From the NCBI GenBank assembly GCA_934254835.1, contig CAKQMI010000021.1:1-32395 (forward strand): DNA of 32,395 nt, in the 5' to 3' direction. The translations under genes were made by a program, and so were the position numbers. Shown here piece by piece: positions 8,040 through 17,732 of the stretch. Source of the stretch: an uncultured Clostridia bacterium (lineage in GTDB: Bacteria > Bacillota > Clostridia > Christensenellales > CAG-917). Position 1 is the stretch's first letter. Each line of letters begins with the position of its first letter. The notes under the pieces are model-generated. The model saw only the letters and a program-made list of their open reading frames with translations, was not told the DNA's origin and searched no databases.

Positions 8040-10282
8040 TTGAAATTCTTGCTCCGGCAGGTGATTTAATATCGTTAAAATCGGCAATAGCCTCAGATAC
8101 CGATGCGGTTTATCTGGGGCTATCCGCGTTTAATGCGAGAATTAAAGCCGAAAATTTTACGGTTGAAAATATCGATAAGGTGACAGAATACTGCCATCTT
8201 TTTGGCGTTAAGGTGTACGTCACGATAAACATCGCCGTAAAAAACGAGGAGAAAGAGGAACTTATCAAAACTATCGTCGCGTGCGCAAATGCAAAAGTCG
8301 ATGCGTTTATCATCACCGATATGATGACGCTGTCCCTTGCAAGGAAATACGCGCCCGACGTTAAACTGCACGCCTCGACGCAGTTCGGTATTTGCAACGC
8401 CGAGGGCGCAAAGTTTGCAGAAACCTTGGGATTTTCGCGCGTCGTACTTTCGCGCGAAGCAACCCTCAAAGAAATCAGAAAAATAAAAGAGGAAACAAAT
8501 CTCGAAATTGAGTATTTCGTGCACGGCGCGCTTTGCGTGGCGTTTTCGGGAAAATGCCTGATGTCGTCGTTTATCAACGGGGGCAGTGGCAACAGAGGAA
8601 GATGCTTGCAACCTTGCCGTCTTTTTTATACCGAAAAAACCACGGGGAAACAAGGCTATCTTTTGTCAACTTCCGATTTGTGTCTTGCCGACGAACTGCA
8701 AGAACTCAAAGACGCGGGCGTCACGAGCTTCAAAATCGAAGGGCGACTTCGCCGTCCCGAGTACGTTTTTAAAACCGTCAAAACTTACAAAAAAATATTG
8801 AAAAACGACTTTATCGTCGAAAAAAACGACCTAAACACCCTAAAATCCGCATATAATCGTGGCAACTTTACAAAAGGATATTCCTTTGACGACACCAAAA
8901 ATATTATGAGCGAAAAGGTGCAGGGTAATATCGGCGTAAAAGTTGGCACGATAAAAAAAGTTTTTTCGGACGGATATTCCGAAATTGTTTTTTCGGGCAA
9001 AATCGAGGAAGGACAAGGCTATAAACTTTTGGACGAAAACGGCTTTGAAAAGTCGGGCGGAGTTTTTCCTTTGTCAAAAAACGGAAAATTCCTTATAAAA
9101 GACGCAAAGGCTGGATACGAAATTAGGAAGACGTCGGAGGGCGACTTTACCTTTGACGAAAAGAAACTTCCGATTATTGTTGAATACAACGTTGACGAAA
9201 ACGGAAAATTTTTGGCGACTTTCAAATATAACGATATTTCCTATTCCGTTTCGTCAAAGTTTGAAAAAGCGCAAAGTAAACCGCTGGACGACGATACAAT
9301 AAAGGGCGCGCTTTCAAAGACAGGCGACACCGTGTTTTTTGTAAAATCCATATCGGGAAACATAAATTCAGATGTTTTTGCGCCACGCTCGACGCTTAAT
9401 AATCTTCGCCGTGACGCACTAAACGGAATTAGGGAAAAAATATTAAATTCCTATGATTTTGCGAAAAATGTCGAAAAATCAACGAAAAGTATTATAAAAA
9501 ACCGCCAAAATTATAATAATCTTGTGGCGGTGGAAGTCCAAAACGAAGACCAACTGTCCGTTGAACTTCTTGAAACCGCCGATATAATCGTGTTTTTCCC
9601 AAACGAGTATTCGGAAAGCGTCGTTTCGTCGTTTTTATTAAAATCGGGCGATAAATATGACAAAGTGTTTTTAAAACTTCCCGTCAACGCAAGAGAAAAC
9701 GACGTAAAATTGTTGGAGGATATTATTCAAAATTGCAAGATTTCGGGCATATACGCAACTAATCCTTATGGAATTTTTCTTGCAAGAAAGCATAATCTCA
9801 GGCTGTTTTCGGGATACGAACTTAACATTTTCAACGACGAAGACGCGAATATTTTGTCCGACGGCTTATTCGTCGCAAGTGCAGAACTTACGAAAAACGA
9901 GCTTTCGCGCTTTACCGGCACGCCGTTCGTTTTTGCCTACGGATACTTACCGCTGATGAATCTTTCGCACTGCGTATCTCGGCTTGTCACAGGGAAATCT
10001 TGCGAAAACTGCGCCTACAAAAACGGCTTTACCTACGTCGATCGCAAGAATTTTGAGTTTAAAGTCTTAAGAAATAAGGCGGTGAATTGTTATTTCGCGC
10101 TGTACAACTCAAAAATTCACGATATTTCGTCAAAACTTCAGCCGAATTCTTTTAATTTATATCTGAATATGTTACAATTATCGCGTGACGAAAGCCTCAA
10201 AGTTTTGACGGCGTTTAAGGATAATTTATCCTTAAATTCTTCTGACAAAACCAACGGCCACTTTATAAACGGTGTATTATGA
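8036..10282 (+). CDS. U32 family protein, RlhA-like (23S rRNA hydroxylation)
   Basis: This 748-residue protein has the peptidase U32 fold in its N-terminal half and a long C-terminal extension of the DUF3656 kind. The hallmark HGALC...SGKC...RGRC..PCR (cysteines at about 167, 174, 190 and 194) is complete; in characterised U32 proteins these cysteines hold an iron-sulfur cluster. Long two-part members such as E. coli RlhA act in hydroxylation of a 23S rRNA cytidine, while others were annotated as collagenase-like proteases. RlhA-type RNA modification is the better guess given length and operon partners, but substrate is inferred. Translationally coupled to pheT and mutS2 by 4-nt overlaps. Confidence 0.85.
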   Translation: MIEILAPAGDLISLKSAIASDTDAVYLGLSAFNARIKAENFTVENIDKVTEYCHLFGVKVYVTINIAVKNEEKEELIKTIVACANAKVDAFIITDMMTLSLARKYAPDVKLHASTQFGICNAEGAKFAETLGFSRVVLSREATLKEIRKIKEETNLEIEYFVHGALCVAFSGKCLMSSFINGGSGNRGRCLQPCRLFYTEKTTGKQGYLLSTSDLCLADELQELKDAGVTSFKIEGRLRRPEYVFKTVKTYKKILKNDFIVEKNDLNTLKSAYNRGNFTKGYSFDDTKNIMSEKVQGNIGVKVGTIKKVFSDGYSEIVFSGKIEEGQGYKLLDENGFEKSGGVFPLSKNGKFLIKDAKAGYEIRKTSEGDFTFDEKKLPIIVEYNVDENGKFLATFKYNDISYSVSSKFEKAQSKPLDDDTIKGALSKTGDTVFFVKSISGNINSDVFAPRSTLNNLRRDALNGIREKILNSYDFAKNVEKSTKSIIKNRQNYNNLVAVEVQNEDQLSVELLETADIIVFFPNEYSESVVSSFLLKSGDKYDKVFLKLPVNARENDVKLLEDIIQNCKISGIYATNPYGIFLARKHNLRLFSGYELNIFNDEDANILSDGLFVASAELTKNELSRFTGTPFVFAYGYLPLMNLSHCVSRLVTGKSCENCAYKNGFTYVDRKNFEFKVLRNKAVNCYFALYNSKIHDISSKLQPNSFNLYLNMLQLSRDESLKVLTAFKDNLSLNSSDKTNGHFINGVL

Positions 10283-12636
10283 ACGCTGAAAAAGCCCTGA
10301 AAACTCTGGAATATCAAAAGATTTTGGACATGCTTAAATCGCACGTCTCGTCCGAGCGCGCGCGTGAGCTTGTGGACGAAACCCGCCCGACCGCCGAAAA
10401 AGCGACTGCGGAAGCACTTCTCAACGAAACGCATGAGGCGGACAAAATCCTTTTTGAACAGGCACTCGATCCAAACTTTGCAATCGACAATATCGTCACG
10501 TCGCTTGAGCGCACCAGAAAACTTTCAAACCTTACTATGGCGGAACTTTTGAAGATTTCCCGCGTGTTAAAGGTATCGAGAATTCTCAAAAACACTTTGT
10601 CGCGCGCACTCGACGCCGACGTAATAAAAGGATACTCATTCGGGCTTTTCACAAACGCGCCTCTTGAGGAAAGAATCGACAAAAGCATCATCTCCGACAC
10701 CGAAATGAGCGACGACGCAAGTCCCGCGCTTCGGCAAATCCGCATTAAAATCAGGCGCACCAACGAAAACGTCAAAACAAAACTCCAAAGTTACGTCACT
10801 CAGGGCAAATACCAAAAATATTTGCAGGACAATATCGTCACGATGCGTGGCGACAGGTACGTCATTCCCGTAAAATCCGAATTTAAGGGAGCAATGCAGG
10901 GGCTTGTTCACGACCAATCGGCGTCCGGGCAGACTTTATTTATCGAACCGCTTGCAGTCGTCGAACTTAACAACGAACTGAAAACCCTCATCATCGAGGA
11001 ACAGCGCGAAATCGAAATGATTTTGAGCGATCTCACCGCATCGGTGCGCACCGACGTCAACGAAATATTGCTAAACTACGAAATTATCGCGCGTTTGGAC
11101 GTCATTTTTGCAAGGGCGAAACTCGCGCGGACAATGGACGCCGTCATGCCCAAAATCAACGACAAGGGCTATATCAATATCGTGACGGGCAGACACCCGC
11201 TTATCGATAAGTCGAAAGTCAAACCCATCACCATTTATCTTGGCAAAGACTTCGACGTTATGCTCATCACGGGCCCCAACGCCGGCGGAAAAACCGTCAC
11301 GCTGAAACTTGTGGGGATTTTGGAAGTTATGGCACTTTCCGGCATGTTCATACCCGCGGGCGAGGACAGCGAAATCTCGACTTTTTCAAATATTTTCACC
11401 GATATCGGCGACGAGCAGTCGATTGAACAATCCCTTTCGACTTTCTCAGGTCACCTCAAAAATATCGTGTCGTTCATCAACGATATCACGCCCGACACAC
11501 TTTTGTTGTTGGACGAACTCGGCGCGGGCACCGATCCCGCAGAGGGTAGCGCGCTTGCCGTCGCAATCACCAAAGAAATCAAAAAGGTGGGCGCAAAAGC
11601 CGTCATCACCTCGCACTTCAACGCGCTGAAAGAGTACGCAGTCAGCACCGACGGCGTCGGCTCCAGCAGTATGGACTTCAACGTCAACACCTTCGAGCCG
11701 TTATATCGTCTAATCATAGGCTCCACCGGCACGTCCAACGCAATCCAGATTGCAAGACGGCTGGGACTGAAAAAGGAAATCGTCGACGACGCCGACTCAA
11801 TGCTCAGCGAGGAATCCAAGTCATTCGACAAGGTTTTAATGTCGGCGGAAAAAGCCAGAAAAACCGCCGAGGAACTCACCGAACAGGCAAAAGTCCACAA
11901 AATCGAAGCCGAAAAAGAACTCAAAAACGTGCAGGACGAACTCAAAAAACTGCGCGATAACAACGAAAAACTTAACGAACAAATACGAAAAGATACCAAA
12001 AAGCTTATCGAATCGAGCGTCAGCGAGGCAAACGATATTATTGATGAGTTGAAGGAACTTTTGAATAAACCCGACGAACAAGCCTTGTTTGAGGCAAGAA
12101 AACTAAAAAAACGGTTGGAAAATATGTCGGCAGAGTACGAAGAAAACGATTTCAACGCCAATTTCGACCAAAATCTGAATTTTATCGGAGGGGAAATCAA
12201 AGTCGGCGACGACGTTTACGTCGATACGCTTGATAAAATCGGCAAGGTAACGTCCGTCAACAAAAACGGCGAATACGAAATAATGCTGGGCGCGGTGAAA
12301 ACCAAAGTCAAAGCCAAAAATTGCAAGCGTCTTGCACCGACGAAAAACAAGACGGGGCGCGTCAGCGTCTCAAAAACCTTCTCGAACGCGCAAATAAAAA
12401 CCGAAATCAACCTTTTGGGCAAAACCGTCGACGAGGCGATTTTTGAGTTGGATCCCTTTTTGTATCAGGCGTCCGAGGCAAACGTCCCAGAAGTTCGCGT
12501 GGTGCACGGCAAGGGTACGGGCGCGCTGAGGAAAGGCGTTCAGGCGTTTTTGAAAGGTCACCCCTGCGTCAAAGACTTCCGCGACGGAGCGTACGGCGAG
12601 GGCGACAACGGCGTAACTGTGGTGAAGATAAAATGA
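10279..12636 (+). CDS. mutS2: endonuclease MutS2 / ribosome-collision rescue factor
   Basis: This 785-residue MutS2 lacks the mismatch-binding N domain of MutS. It has the core clamp (about 1-300), an ATPase with Walker A GPNAGGKT (332-339) and Walker B LLLLDELGAGTDPAE (about 408-422), a long charged coiled coil (about 515-630), a KOW-like segment, and a C-terminal SMR domain with the signature VRVVHGKGTGALR (near 740). MutS2 proteins suppress recombination in some bacteria and in Bacillus split collided ribosomes; the sequence does not distinguish these roles. It sits in the pheST operon with 4-nt overlaps on both sides. Confidence 0.96.
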   Translation: MNAEKALKTLEYQKILDMLKSHVSSERARELVDETRPTAEKATAEALLNETHEADKILFEQALDPNFAIDNIVTSLERTRKLSNLTMAELLKISRVLKVSRILKNTLSRALDADVIKGYSFGLFTNAPLEERIDKSIISDTEMSDDASPALRQIRIKIRRTNENVKTKLQSYVTQGKYQKYLQDNIVTMRGDRYVIPVKSEFKGAMQGLVHDQSASGQTLFIEPLAVVELNNELKTLIIEEQREIEMILSDLTASVRTDVNEILLNYEIIARLDVIFARAKLARTMDAVMPKINDKGYINIVTGRHPLIDKSKVKPITIYLGKDFDVMLITGPNAGGKTVTLKLVGILEVMALSGMFIPAGEDSEISTFSNIFTDIGDEQSIEQSLSTFSGHLKNIVSFINDITPDTLLLLDELGAGTDPAEGSALAVAITKEIKKVGAKAVITSHFNALKEYAVSTDGVGSSSMDFNVNTFEPLYRLIIGSTGTSNAIQIARRLGLKKEIVDDADSMLSEESKSFDKVLMSAEKARKTAEELTEQAKVHKIEAEKELKNVQDELKKLRDNNEKLNEQIRKDTKKLIESSVSEANDIIDELKELLNKPDEQALFEARKLKKRLENMSAEYEENDFNANFDQNLNFIGGEIKVGDDVYVDTLDKIGKVTSVNKNGEYEIMLGAVKTKVKAKNCKRLAPTKNKTGRVSVSKTFSNAQIKTEINLLGKTVDEAIFELDPFLYQASEANVPEVRVVHGKGTGALRKGVQAFLKGHPCVKDFRDGAYGEGDNGVTVVKIK

Positions 12637-13127
12637 TGCCCGAATACTTTTCGGAAACTCAAACCAATACGGGCGCGGTGGAAGCAAAAAAAGTCAAAAA
12701 CCTTTTATTTTCGTCCTATGCGCTGAAAGTTTTTTCGTTTATATTCGTCATACTTTCCGCAATTTTCACGCCGTATTACCTTTTCGGATTTGCGCTGTTT
12801 TTCGGAATCGGCATTGCGATAAAGCAATCGGTACTGGACAGAATTGCAAGTTTTGAGTACTTTTTAGTGCGCGACAAACTGATAATTTCCGCATTTACAA
12901 ACTTTGGCGCGACGAAATATTGTATCACGATACCGATAAATAACATCGTCAGTATCGAGCGGGATTTTGATAAAATTCCCGAAAAAACCGACATAAACGC
13001 CGTCCCCGACGGCAAAAGTATTATAAAAATCCGCTTTTTAGAGAATAGTTTGACGAGAAATTTGTATTTTTCGCCTTGCATGTATCTTGAAGCACTCATA
13101 CGGAATAAGAAAAATGATTTATTTTGA
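12633..13127 (+). CDS. small membrane protein of unknown function
   Basis: I do not recognise a family. The 164-residue product has a polar N terminus (1-27), a strongly hydrophobic hairpin at about 28-67 that would form two membrane segments, then a soluble tail of about 95 residues rich in beta-type alternation (YCITIPINNIVSIERDFD...SIIKIRFLENSLTRNLYF). The layout of two membrane helices plus a PH-like beta domain is common in bacterial PH-domain membrane proteins, but this is only a resemblance. Two adjacent ATGs (12633 and 12636) overlap the mutS2 stop. Its end overlaps the cysteine desulfurase start by 14 nt, so it is firmly inside the operon and very probably translated. Confidence 0.75.
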   Translation: MMPEYFSETQTNTGAVEAKKVKNLLFSSYALKVFSFIFVILSAIFTPYYLFGFALFFGIGIAIKQSVLDRIASFEYFLVRDKLIISAFTNFGATKYCITIPINNIVSIERDFDKIPEKTDINAVPDGKSIIKIRFLENSLTRNLYFSPCMYLEALIRNKKNDLF

Positions 13128-14244
13128 TAACGCAGCAACCACTCCGCTTGACGAAATTGCAATCGACGCCTTAAAAGAGTTCGGCGTTGAAAAGTTTTTC
13201 AACCCTTCGGCACTTTATCGCGAGGCACTGGAAAACACAAAGGCACTTAACTTAGCGCGCGAAAATATCCTAAAAATTTTGCACGGCGAGGGCGATTTTA
13301 TTTTCACCGCCAGCGGGACAGAGTCCGACAATATGGCGATTTACGGCGTGAAAAAACCGAAAAACGCACGGCTTATAGTGAGCGCAAGCGAACACTCGGC
13401 AATGCTCAACCCCGCAATCGATCTAAAAAATAAAGGCTATGACGTGCAATTCGCTCCGCTCAATCCCGACGGCGGTGTAAATATCGACGAATTCAAAAAA
13501 CTTTTGAACAAAGACGTTTGTTTTGTGTCGATTATGCACGTCAACAACGAAACCGGCGCGGTCAACGATATCCAAAAAATCGTCAAACTGACAAAAGCCG
13601 TCGCACCGAACGCAATTGTGCACTCCGACGGCGTGCAAGCCGTAATGAAAGTCAAAATAAACCTCATTAACCTCGGCGTAGATATGTATTCGGTAAGCGC
13701 GCATAAAGTTCACGCACCCCGTGGCGTCGGCGGTTTATACATCAAAAAAGGCGTCCGCATTAAACCGCTTATTTTAGGCGGAGGGCAAGAAAAAGGACTG
13801 AGAAGCGCAACGGAAAACCTTGCGGGAATCGTTGCTTTTTCAAGAATTCTTGAAAAATACGACAAAAATTTCGCCGAAAATGTCGAAAAACGCAAAAATC
13901 TTTTGGAATATTTAAGACGCGGATTTTTGGAAACTATGCCCGAACACCTTGTTATTTCGCCCGATAATTCACCGCATATTCTGATGGTTGCGTTAAAAGG
14001 CGTCCGTGGCGAAGTCATGCTCCACAGCCTTGAAGATTTCGGCATTCTTATCGGCGTCGGAAGCGCGTGTAGCAGTAAAAAAGGCATAAATAAATTTCAG
14101 TCGTTATTGAACCTCGACGACGACCACAAAGAGGGCATTATCCGCATAAGCGTGTCCGAATCGAACACTTATGACGAGTGCGACGCTCTCCTTGAAAAAA
14201 TTAAATTATTGACCGAAAAATTAACCGATTATAAAAGGATTTAA
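13114..14244 (+). CDS. cysteine desulfurase (NifS/IscS-like) paired with ThiI
   Basis: This 376-residue PLP enzyme takes sulfur from L-cysteine as an enzyme-bound persulfide. Visible are the N-terminal YFDNAATTPLD, the PLP lysine K198 in SAHKVHAPRGVG, and the persulfide cysteine C319 in GVGSACSSKKG. The ATG at 13114 is chosen over an upstream in-frame TTG because YFDNAATT normally lies at the extreme N terminus. thiI begins 1 nt after the stop; a dedicated desulfurase next to thiI (as with NifZ in Bacillus) supplies sulfur for 4-thiouridine in tRNA, so that is the likely role rather than general Fe-S assembly. Confidence 0.92.
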   Translation: MIYFDNAATTPLDEIAIDALKEFGVEKFFNPSALYREALENTKALNLARENILKILHGEGDFIFTASGTESDNMAIYGVKKPKNARLIVSASEHSAMLNPAIDLKNKGYDVQFAPLNPDGGVNIDEFKKLLNKDVCFVSIMHVNNETGAVNDIQKIVKLTKAVAPNAIVHSDGVQAVMKVKINLINLGVDMYSVSAHKVHAPRGVGGLYIKKGVRIKPLILGGGQEKGLRSATENLAGIVAFSRILEKYDKNFAENVEKRKNLLEYLRRGFLETMPEHLVISPDNSPHILMVALKGVRGEVMLHSLEDFGILIGVGSACSSKKGINKFQSLLNLDDDHKEGIIRISVSESNTYDECDALLEKIKLLTEKLTDYKRI

Positions 14245-14245
14245 T

Positions 14246-15409
14246 ATGGAAAGAGTTATACTTTTGAGATTTTCGGAAATTTTTCTGAAGGGCAACAACA
14301 GGAAATTTTTTGAAAAAAAACTTATCGACAACATTAAAGAAACCTTGTGCGACTTCGAATATCGTTTTTCGACGTCACAAAACCGCTATATCATCTCGGA
14401 CTACGACGTTGACGTCGAGCAAGAAATCGTCGAAAGGCTGAAAAAAGTTTTCGGCATTTATTCGTTGAGCGTCGCAAATAAGGTGAAAACGGATTTTGAC
14501 GCAATAAGAAAAGCGTCGGTGGATTTGTTTGACGACACTCCGCAAAAATTCCGCGTGACGGTAAGGCGCGCCGACAAACGCGTCGATATTCCAAGCCCCG
14601 TCATGGCTGCAGAAATCGGTGGCGATATCCTCGAAAAATATCCAAAAACGACGGTTGATCTGTCAAATTTCGACAAAGAAGTGTACGTTGATATCCGCGA
14701 AAACGGCTACACCTACATTTTCTTGGACAAAATTCACTGCGCGGGCGGTATGCCGGTCGGTTCCAGCGGAAAGGCACTTTGCCTGCTTTCGGGCGGTATC
14801 GACAGTCCCGTTGCCGCATATATGATGGCAAAACGCGGGCTTCAAATCGACGCAATCCACTTCCACAGCATGCCTTATACCAGCGAACAGGCGAAAGAAA
14901 AGGTCGTAAGCCTCGCAAAAATCGTGTCGGCGTACTCGGAACACATCAAACTGCACGTCGTGCCGTTCACCGAAATTCAGGAAAACATTCACAAATTTTG
15001 CCCGCCCGAATATATGATTACCATTATGCGTCGCATTATGATGAGGATTTCGGAAAGGCTCGCAATGCAAATCAACGCGGGCGCGCTTGTCACAGGCGAG
15101 AGCCTTGGTCAAGTGGCGTCGCAAACCATGCAAAGCATCACCGTGACAAATAAAGTCATCGAAAGATTGCCTGTTTTCCGTCCGCTCATCGGCTTTGACA
15201 AGGAAGAAATCGTCAAAATTTCAAAGCAAATCGACGCATTTGAAACAAGTATCCTGCCTTATCAGGATTGTTGCACGATATTTTTGCCGAAAAACCCCGT
15301 CATTCGTCCGAAGCTCGAGCTTATCGAACGCGCCGAAAAAGCCCTCGATATCGAAGGACTTATCAGTCGGGCAATGGAAAATATCGAGGTCATCGAGGTC
15401 AAACGCTGA
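14246..15409 (+). CDS. thiI: tRNA 4-thiouridine synthase ThiI
   Basis: This 387-residue enzyme adenylates and thiolates U8 of tRNAs and can also feed thiazole synthesis. It has an N-terminal ferredoxin-like/THUMP region (about 1-165), a PP-loop ATPase motif LLSGGIDSP (180-188), and an adenylation domain ending near residue 387. There is no C-terminal rhodanese domain, the normal short form in Bacillota; C342-C343 in DCCTIFLPKNP correspond to the catalytic cysteine region. The sulfur donor is probably the desulfurase encoded just upstream. Last gene of the pheS-led run; its stop lies 3 nt from the stop of the opposing penicillin-binding protein gene. Confidence 0.96.
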   Translation: MERVILLRFSEIFLKGNNRKFFEKKLIDNIKETLCDFEYRFSTSQNRYIISDYDVDVEQEIVERLKKVFGIYSLSVANKVKTDFDAIRKASVDLFDDTPQKFRVTVRRADKRVDIPSPVMAAEIGGDILEKYPKTTVDLSNFDKEVYVDIRENGYTYIFLDKIHCAGGMPVGSSGKALCLLSGGIDSPVAAYMMAKRGLQIDAIHFHSMPYTSEQAKEKVVSLAKIVSAYSEHIKLHVVPFTEIQENIHKFCPPEYMITIMRRIMMRISERLAMQINAGALVTGESLGQVASQTMQSITVTNKVIERLPVFRPLIGFDKEEIVKISKQIDAFETSILPYQDCCTIFLPKNPVIRPKLELIERAEKALDIEGLISRAMENIEVIEVKR

Positions 15410-15412
15410 CAA

Positions 15413-17665
15413 TCAATCGGCATTTATTAAAAACCAGTCGGTTTCGTACGCGTTACCGACTATTTTTATGCCATATTGGTTGTAAAAGTAGGGTTTAATA
15501 TAATACTTCACAAGTTTTTTGTCGTAAACGACGTCATAAAAACTGATGACTTCGGCGTTTTTATTATCATAGGTTTTCACAAGAGTTTCGGTATTTCCGT
15601 CAAAACAAAAAACGTCGTAATATAAATATGGTTCGGCAGAAATTTTCACGTTGACGACGTTGCCGTCCACAAACGACCTTACGTTTTCAACCGAAAACCC
15701 GTCAAAGCAAGTCGAATAATTTTTTGGTAAATTATCGCTTTTGAAAACCTCGCTTCTTCTGTATTTCGACGGCGTGTTGAAAGTAGTGAGCAAGATTTTT
15801 TGTTTGTTTTTTAGGGCATAATCGTCGATATCAACGCAGTAAACGTCGTTTGGAATGGAAAATTTTGACGTTTGTCCCGCCTCGACATACTTCAAAACCT
15901 CACGCATACCGCGCGTGACGTAACTTCCTCCCGTTTCTTCTAAGGACATATCGTTGTTTTTTGCGCCAGAAGCGTTGCCGTGCCACAGTAAATAGGTGTG
16001 TGCATTCGTGTATGCTACGTTGTACGCATCGGAATTGCCGTCCGCTCCTCCTACCGTCCCCGTCTTGGACGCAACCTCGAAATCAAGGTTATTAAGTCCT
16101 TTTGCGGTGCCGAATTTTGCGGTGTCAATGAGGACGTCAGTCATAATATAGGCGTCGGCGGGGGACAAAACGCTGTTGTTTTCAAGAGTTTTTGAATACA
16201 AAAGGTTTCCGAATTCGTCATAAATTTTGCTGATAAACGACGGTTTGTTATAAACGCCCGCATTTGCAAACGTCGCATACGCTCCAACAAGCGACAACAT
16301 ATTGTTTTTGGAAAAATTACCAAGGGCAACGGTGGCGTTTTCGTCAAAATCGGATATTTCGATGCCGACGTTTCTTGCAAATTCCTGCACTTTCTTAAAT
16401 CCGATTGTGTTGTAGGTTTTGACAGCGACAACATTTGACGAGGTCATAATCGCGCTCCTTACGTCCGTCCAACCGAGATAGTGCTCCTGATAATTTTTCG
16501 GCATATAACCGTTGAAGTCGGTTTTCATATCGAGGACGGGTGTTGCGGGCGACACGACGTTTTCTTTCATTGCGGGCGCATAGATAACAACGGGTTTTGC
16601 AGTGGAACCGAAAGGGCGATAAAAATCGTAAATATTGCGTTTTTTTGTTGAAAAATATGCCGAAACACCCATATTTTTGTTGTCAACGATAATTGAAAGT
16701 CCGTCCGCGCGCACGCCGTTTTTGTTCAAATGATAATAATTTGGATTGCCCAAAACGTCAGTAAGACACGCCTGATAATCGGGGTTTAAGAACGTTTCGA
16801 CCTTATATTTTCCCGTCAAAACTTTGCCTATAGACACGCCCAAAATGCTCGACGCTTCGTACGCAACCGACTCGACGTAACTTTGCGTGTTGGAATAAAC
16901 CGCATTCAAATCAACGTTGATTTCCTCGGCTTTGGCGTTTTTATATTCGACGTCTGAAATGAGTTTTTGATTTTTCATAAGGGAAAGCACGAGGTCGCGT
17001 CGTTCTCGTGCGTTTTTGATGCTTGAAACGGGCGAGTATTTCGACGGATTTTTCAAAATACCCGCAAGCGTCGCACACTCCGACAGAGAAAGCGACGAAA
17101 GATTTTTATTAAAAATTCCTTTGGACGCACTTTTTACGCCGTAAAGTCCGTTTCCGAAATATGACACGTTGAGATAAGACGTCAAGATTTCGTCTTTTGA
17201 GATTGATTTTTCAAGTTGTCTTGCGATTTTTATTTCGTTAAGTTTTCGCTTCACCGATCTTTCTTGCGTAAGATGCGTGTTTTTCACAAGTTGCTGGGTT
17301 ATCGTGGACGCTCCTTCGAGGGCACCGCCTTTCAAATTATTGAATAATGCGCCGAAAATCCTTATCGTATCGACGCCGTTATGCTTGTAAAATCTTTTGT
17401 CCTCGACGGCAATGACGGCATTTTTCAGGTTTTCGGGAAGTTCCGAAAACTGCGCAAGTGAATTCTTAAATCCTTCGATATTATTTCCGTTTATATCGTA
17501 AAAAGCGGTGGTTATGTCGTTTTTTGGCATCAAAGTATTATCAAAAACGGCGTTTTTTGTAATACTCGAAAACGCAATCAACCCGCCTGCGGTCAATAAA
17601 AGAGCAAAAATCAAATTGAAAACAAGCAAAAATTTCAAAAATTTCTTCATAAAATCAGTATGCAT
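15413..17665 (-). CDS. class A penicillin-binding protein (bifunctional transglycosylase/transpeptidase)
   Basis: This 750-residue membrane-anchored peptidoglycan synthase has a short cytoplasmic tail, a membrane segment (about 10-32), a GT51 glycosyltransferase domain with VEDKRFYKHNGVD (E88 catalytic) and EGASTITQQLVKN (117-129), and a transpeptidase with S354-T-A-K357, S409-S-N411 and K534-T-G. A C-terminal tail of about 100 residues beyond the transpeptidase is beta-rich. The start is uncertain: ATG at 17665 and ATG at 17650 (MKKFLKFLL...) both lack a clear ribosome site. It is convergent with thiI with no visible terminator between, and divergent from miaB. It could serve vegetative or spore-cortex synthesis; the sequence does not decide. 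Confidence 0.93.
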   Translation of the reverse strand: MHTDFMKKFLKFLLVFNLIFALLLTAGGLIAFSSITKNAVFDNTLMPKNDITTAFYDINGNNIEGFKNSLAQFSELPENLKNAVIAVEDKRFYKHNGVDTIRIFGALFNNLKGGALEGASTITQQLVKNTHLTQERSVKRKLNEIKIARQLEKSISKDEILTSYLNVSYFGNGLYGVKSASKGIFNKNLSSLSLSECATLAGILKNPSKYSPVSSIKNARERRDLVLSLMKNQKLISDVEYKNAKAEEINVDLNAVYSNTQSYVESVAYEASSILGVSIGKVLTGKYKVETFLNPDYQACLTDVLGNPNYYHLNKNGVRADGLSIIVDNKNMGVSAYFSTKKRNIYDFYRPFGSTAKPVVIYAPAMKENVVSPATPVLDMKTDFNGYMPKNYQEHYLGWTDVRSAIMTSSNVVAVKTYNTIGFKKVQEFARNVGIEISDFDENATVALGNFSKNNMLSLVGAYATFANAGVYNKPSFISKIYDEFGNLLYSKTLENNSVLSPADAYIMTDVLIDTAKFGTAKGLNNLDFEVASKTGTVGGADGNSDAYNVAYTNAHTYLLWHGNASGAKNNDMSLEETGGSYVTRGMREVLKYVEAGQTSKFSIPNDVYCVDIDDYALKNKQKILLTTFNTPSKYRRSEVFKSDNLPKNYSTCFDGFSVENVRSFVDGNVVNVKISAEPYLYYDVFCFDGNTETLVKTYDNKNAEVISFYDVVYDKKLVKYYIKPYFYNQYGIKIVGNAYETDWFLINAD

Positions 17666-17702
17666 AAAACTTAAAAATTTATGTTTTAAGGGGGCTTATT
17701 TC

Positions 17703-17731
17703 TTGCTTATATTTTGAAACTTATGTATAAT
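17703..17731 (+). promoter_or_regulatory. sigma-A promoter of miaB-mutSL operon
   Basis: TTGCTT (17703-17708), 17-bp spacer, TATAAT (17726-17731). The expected transcription start (about 17737-17739) is only 1 to 3 nt before the miaB ATG at 17740, which has no Shine-Dalgarno sequence, so the transcript would be leaderless. Confidence 0.7.
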
Positions 17732-17732
17732 T

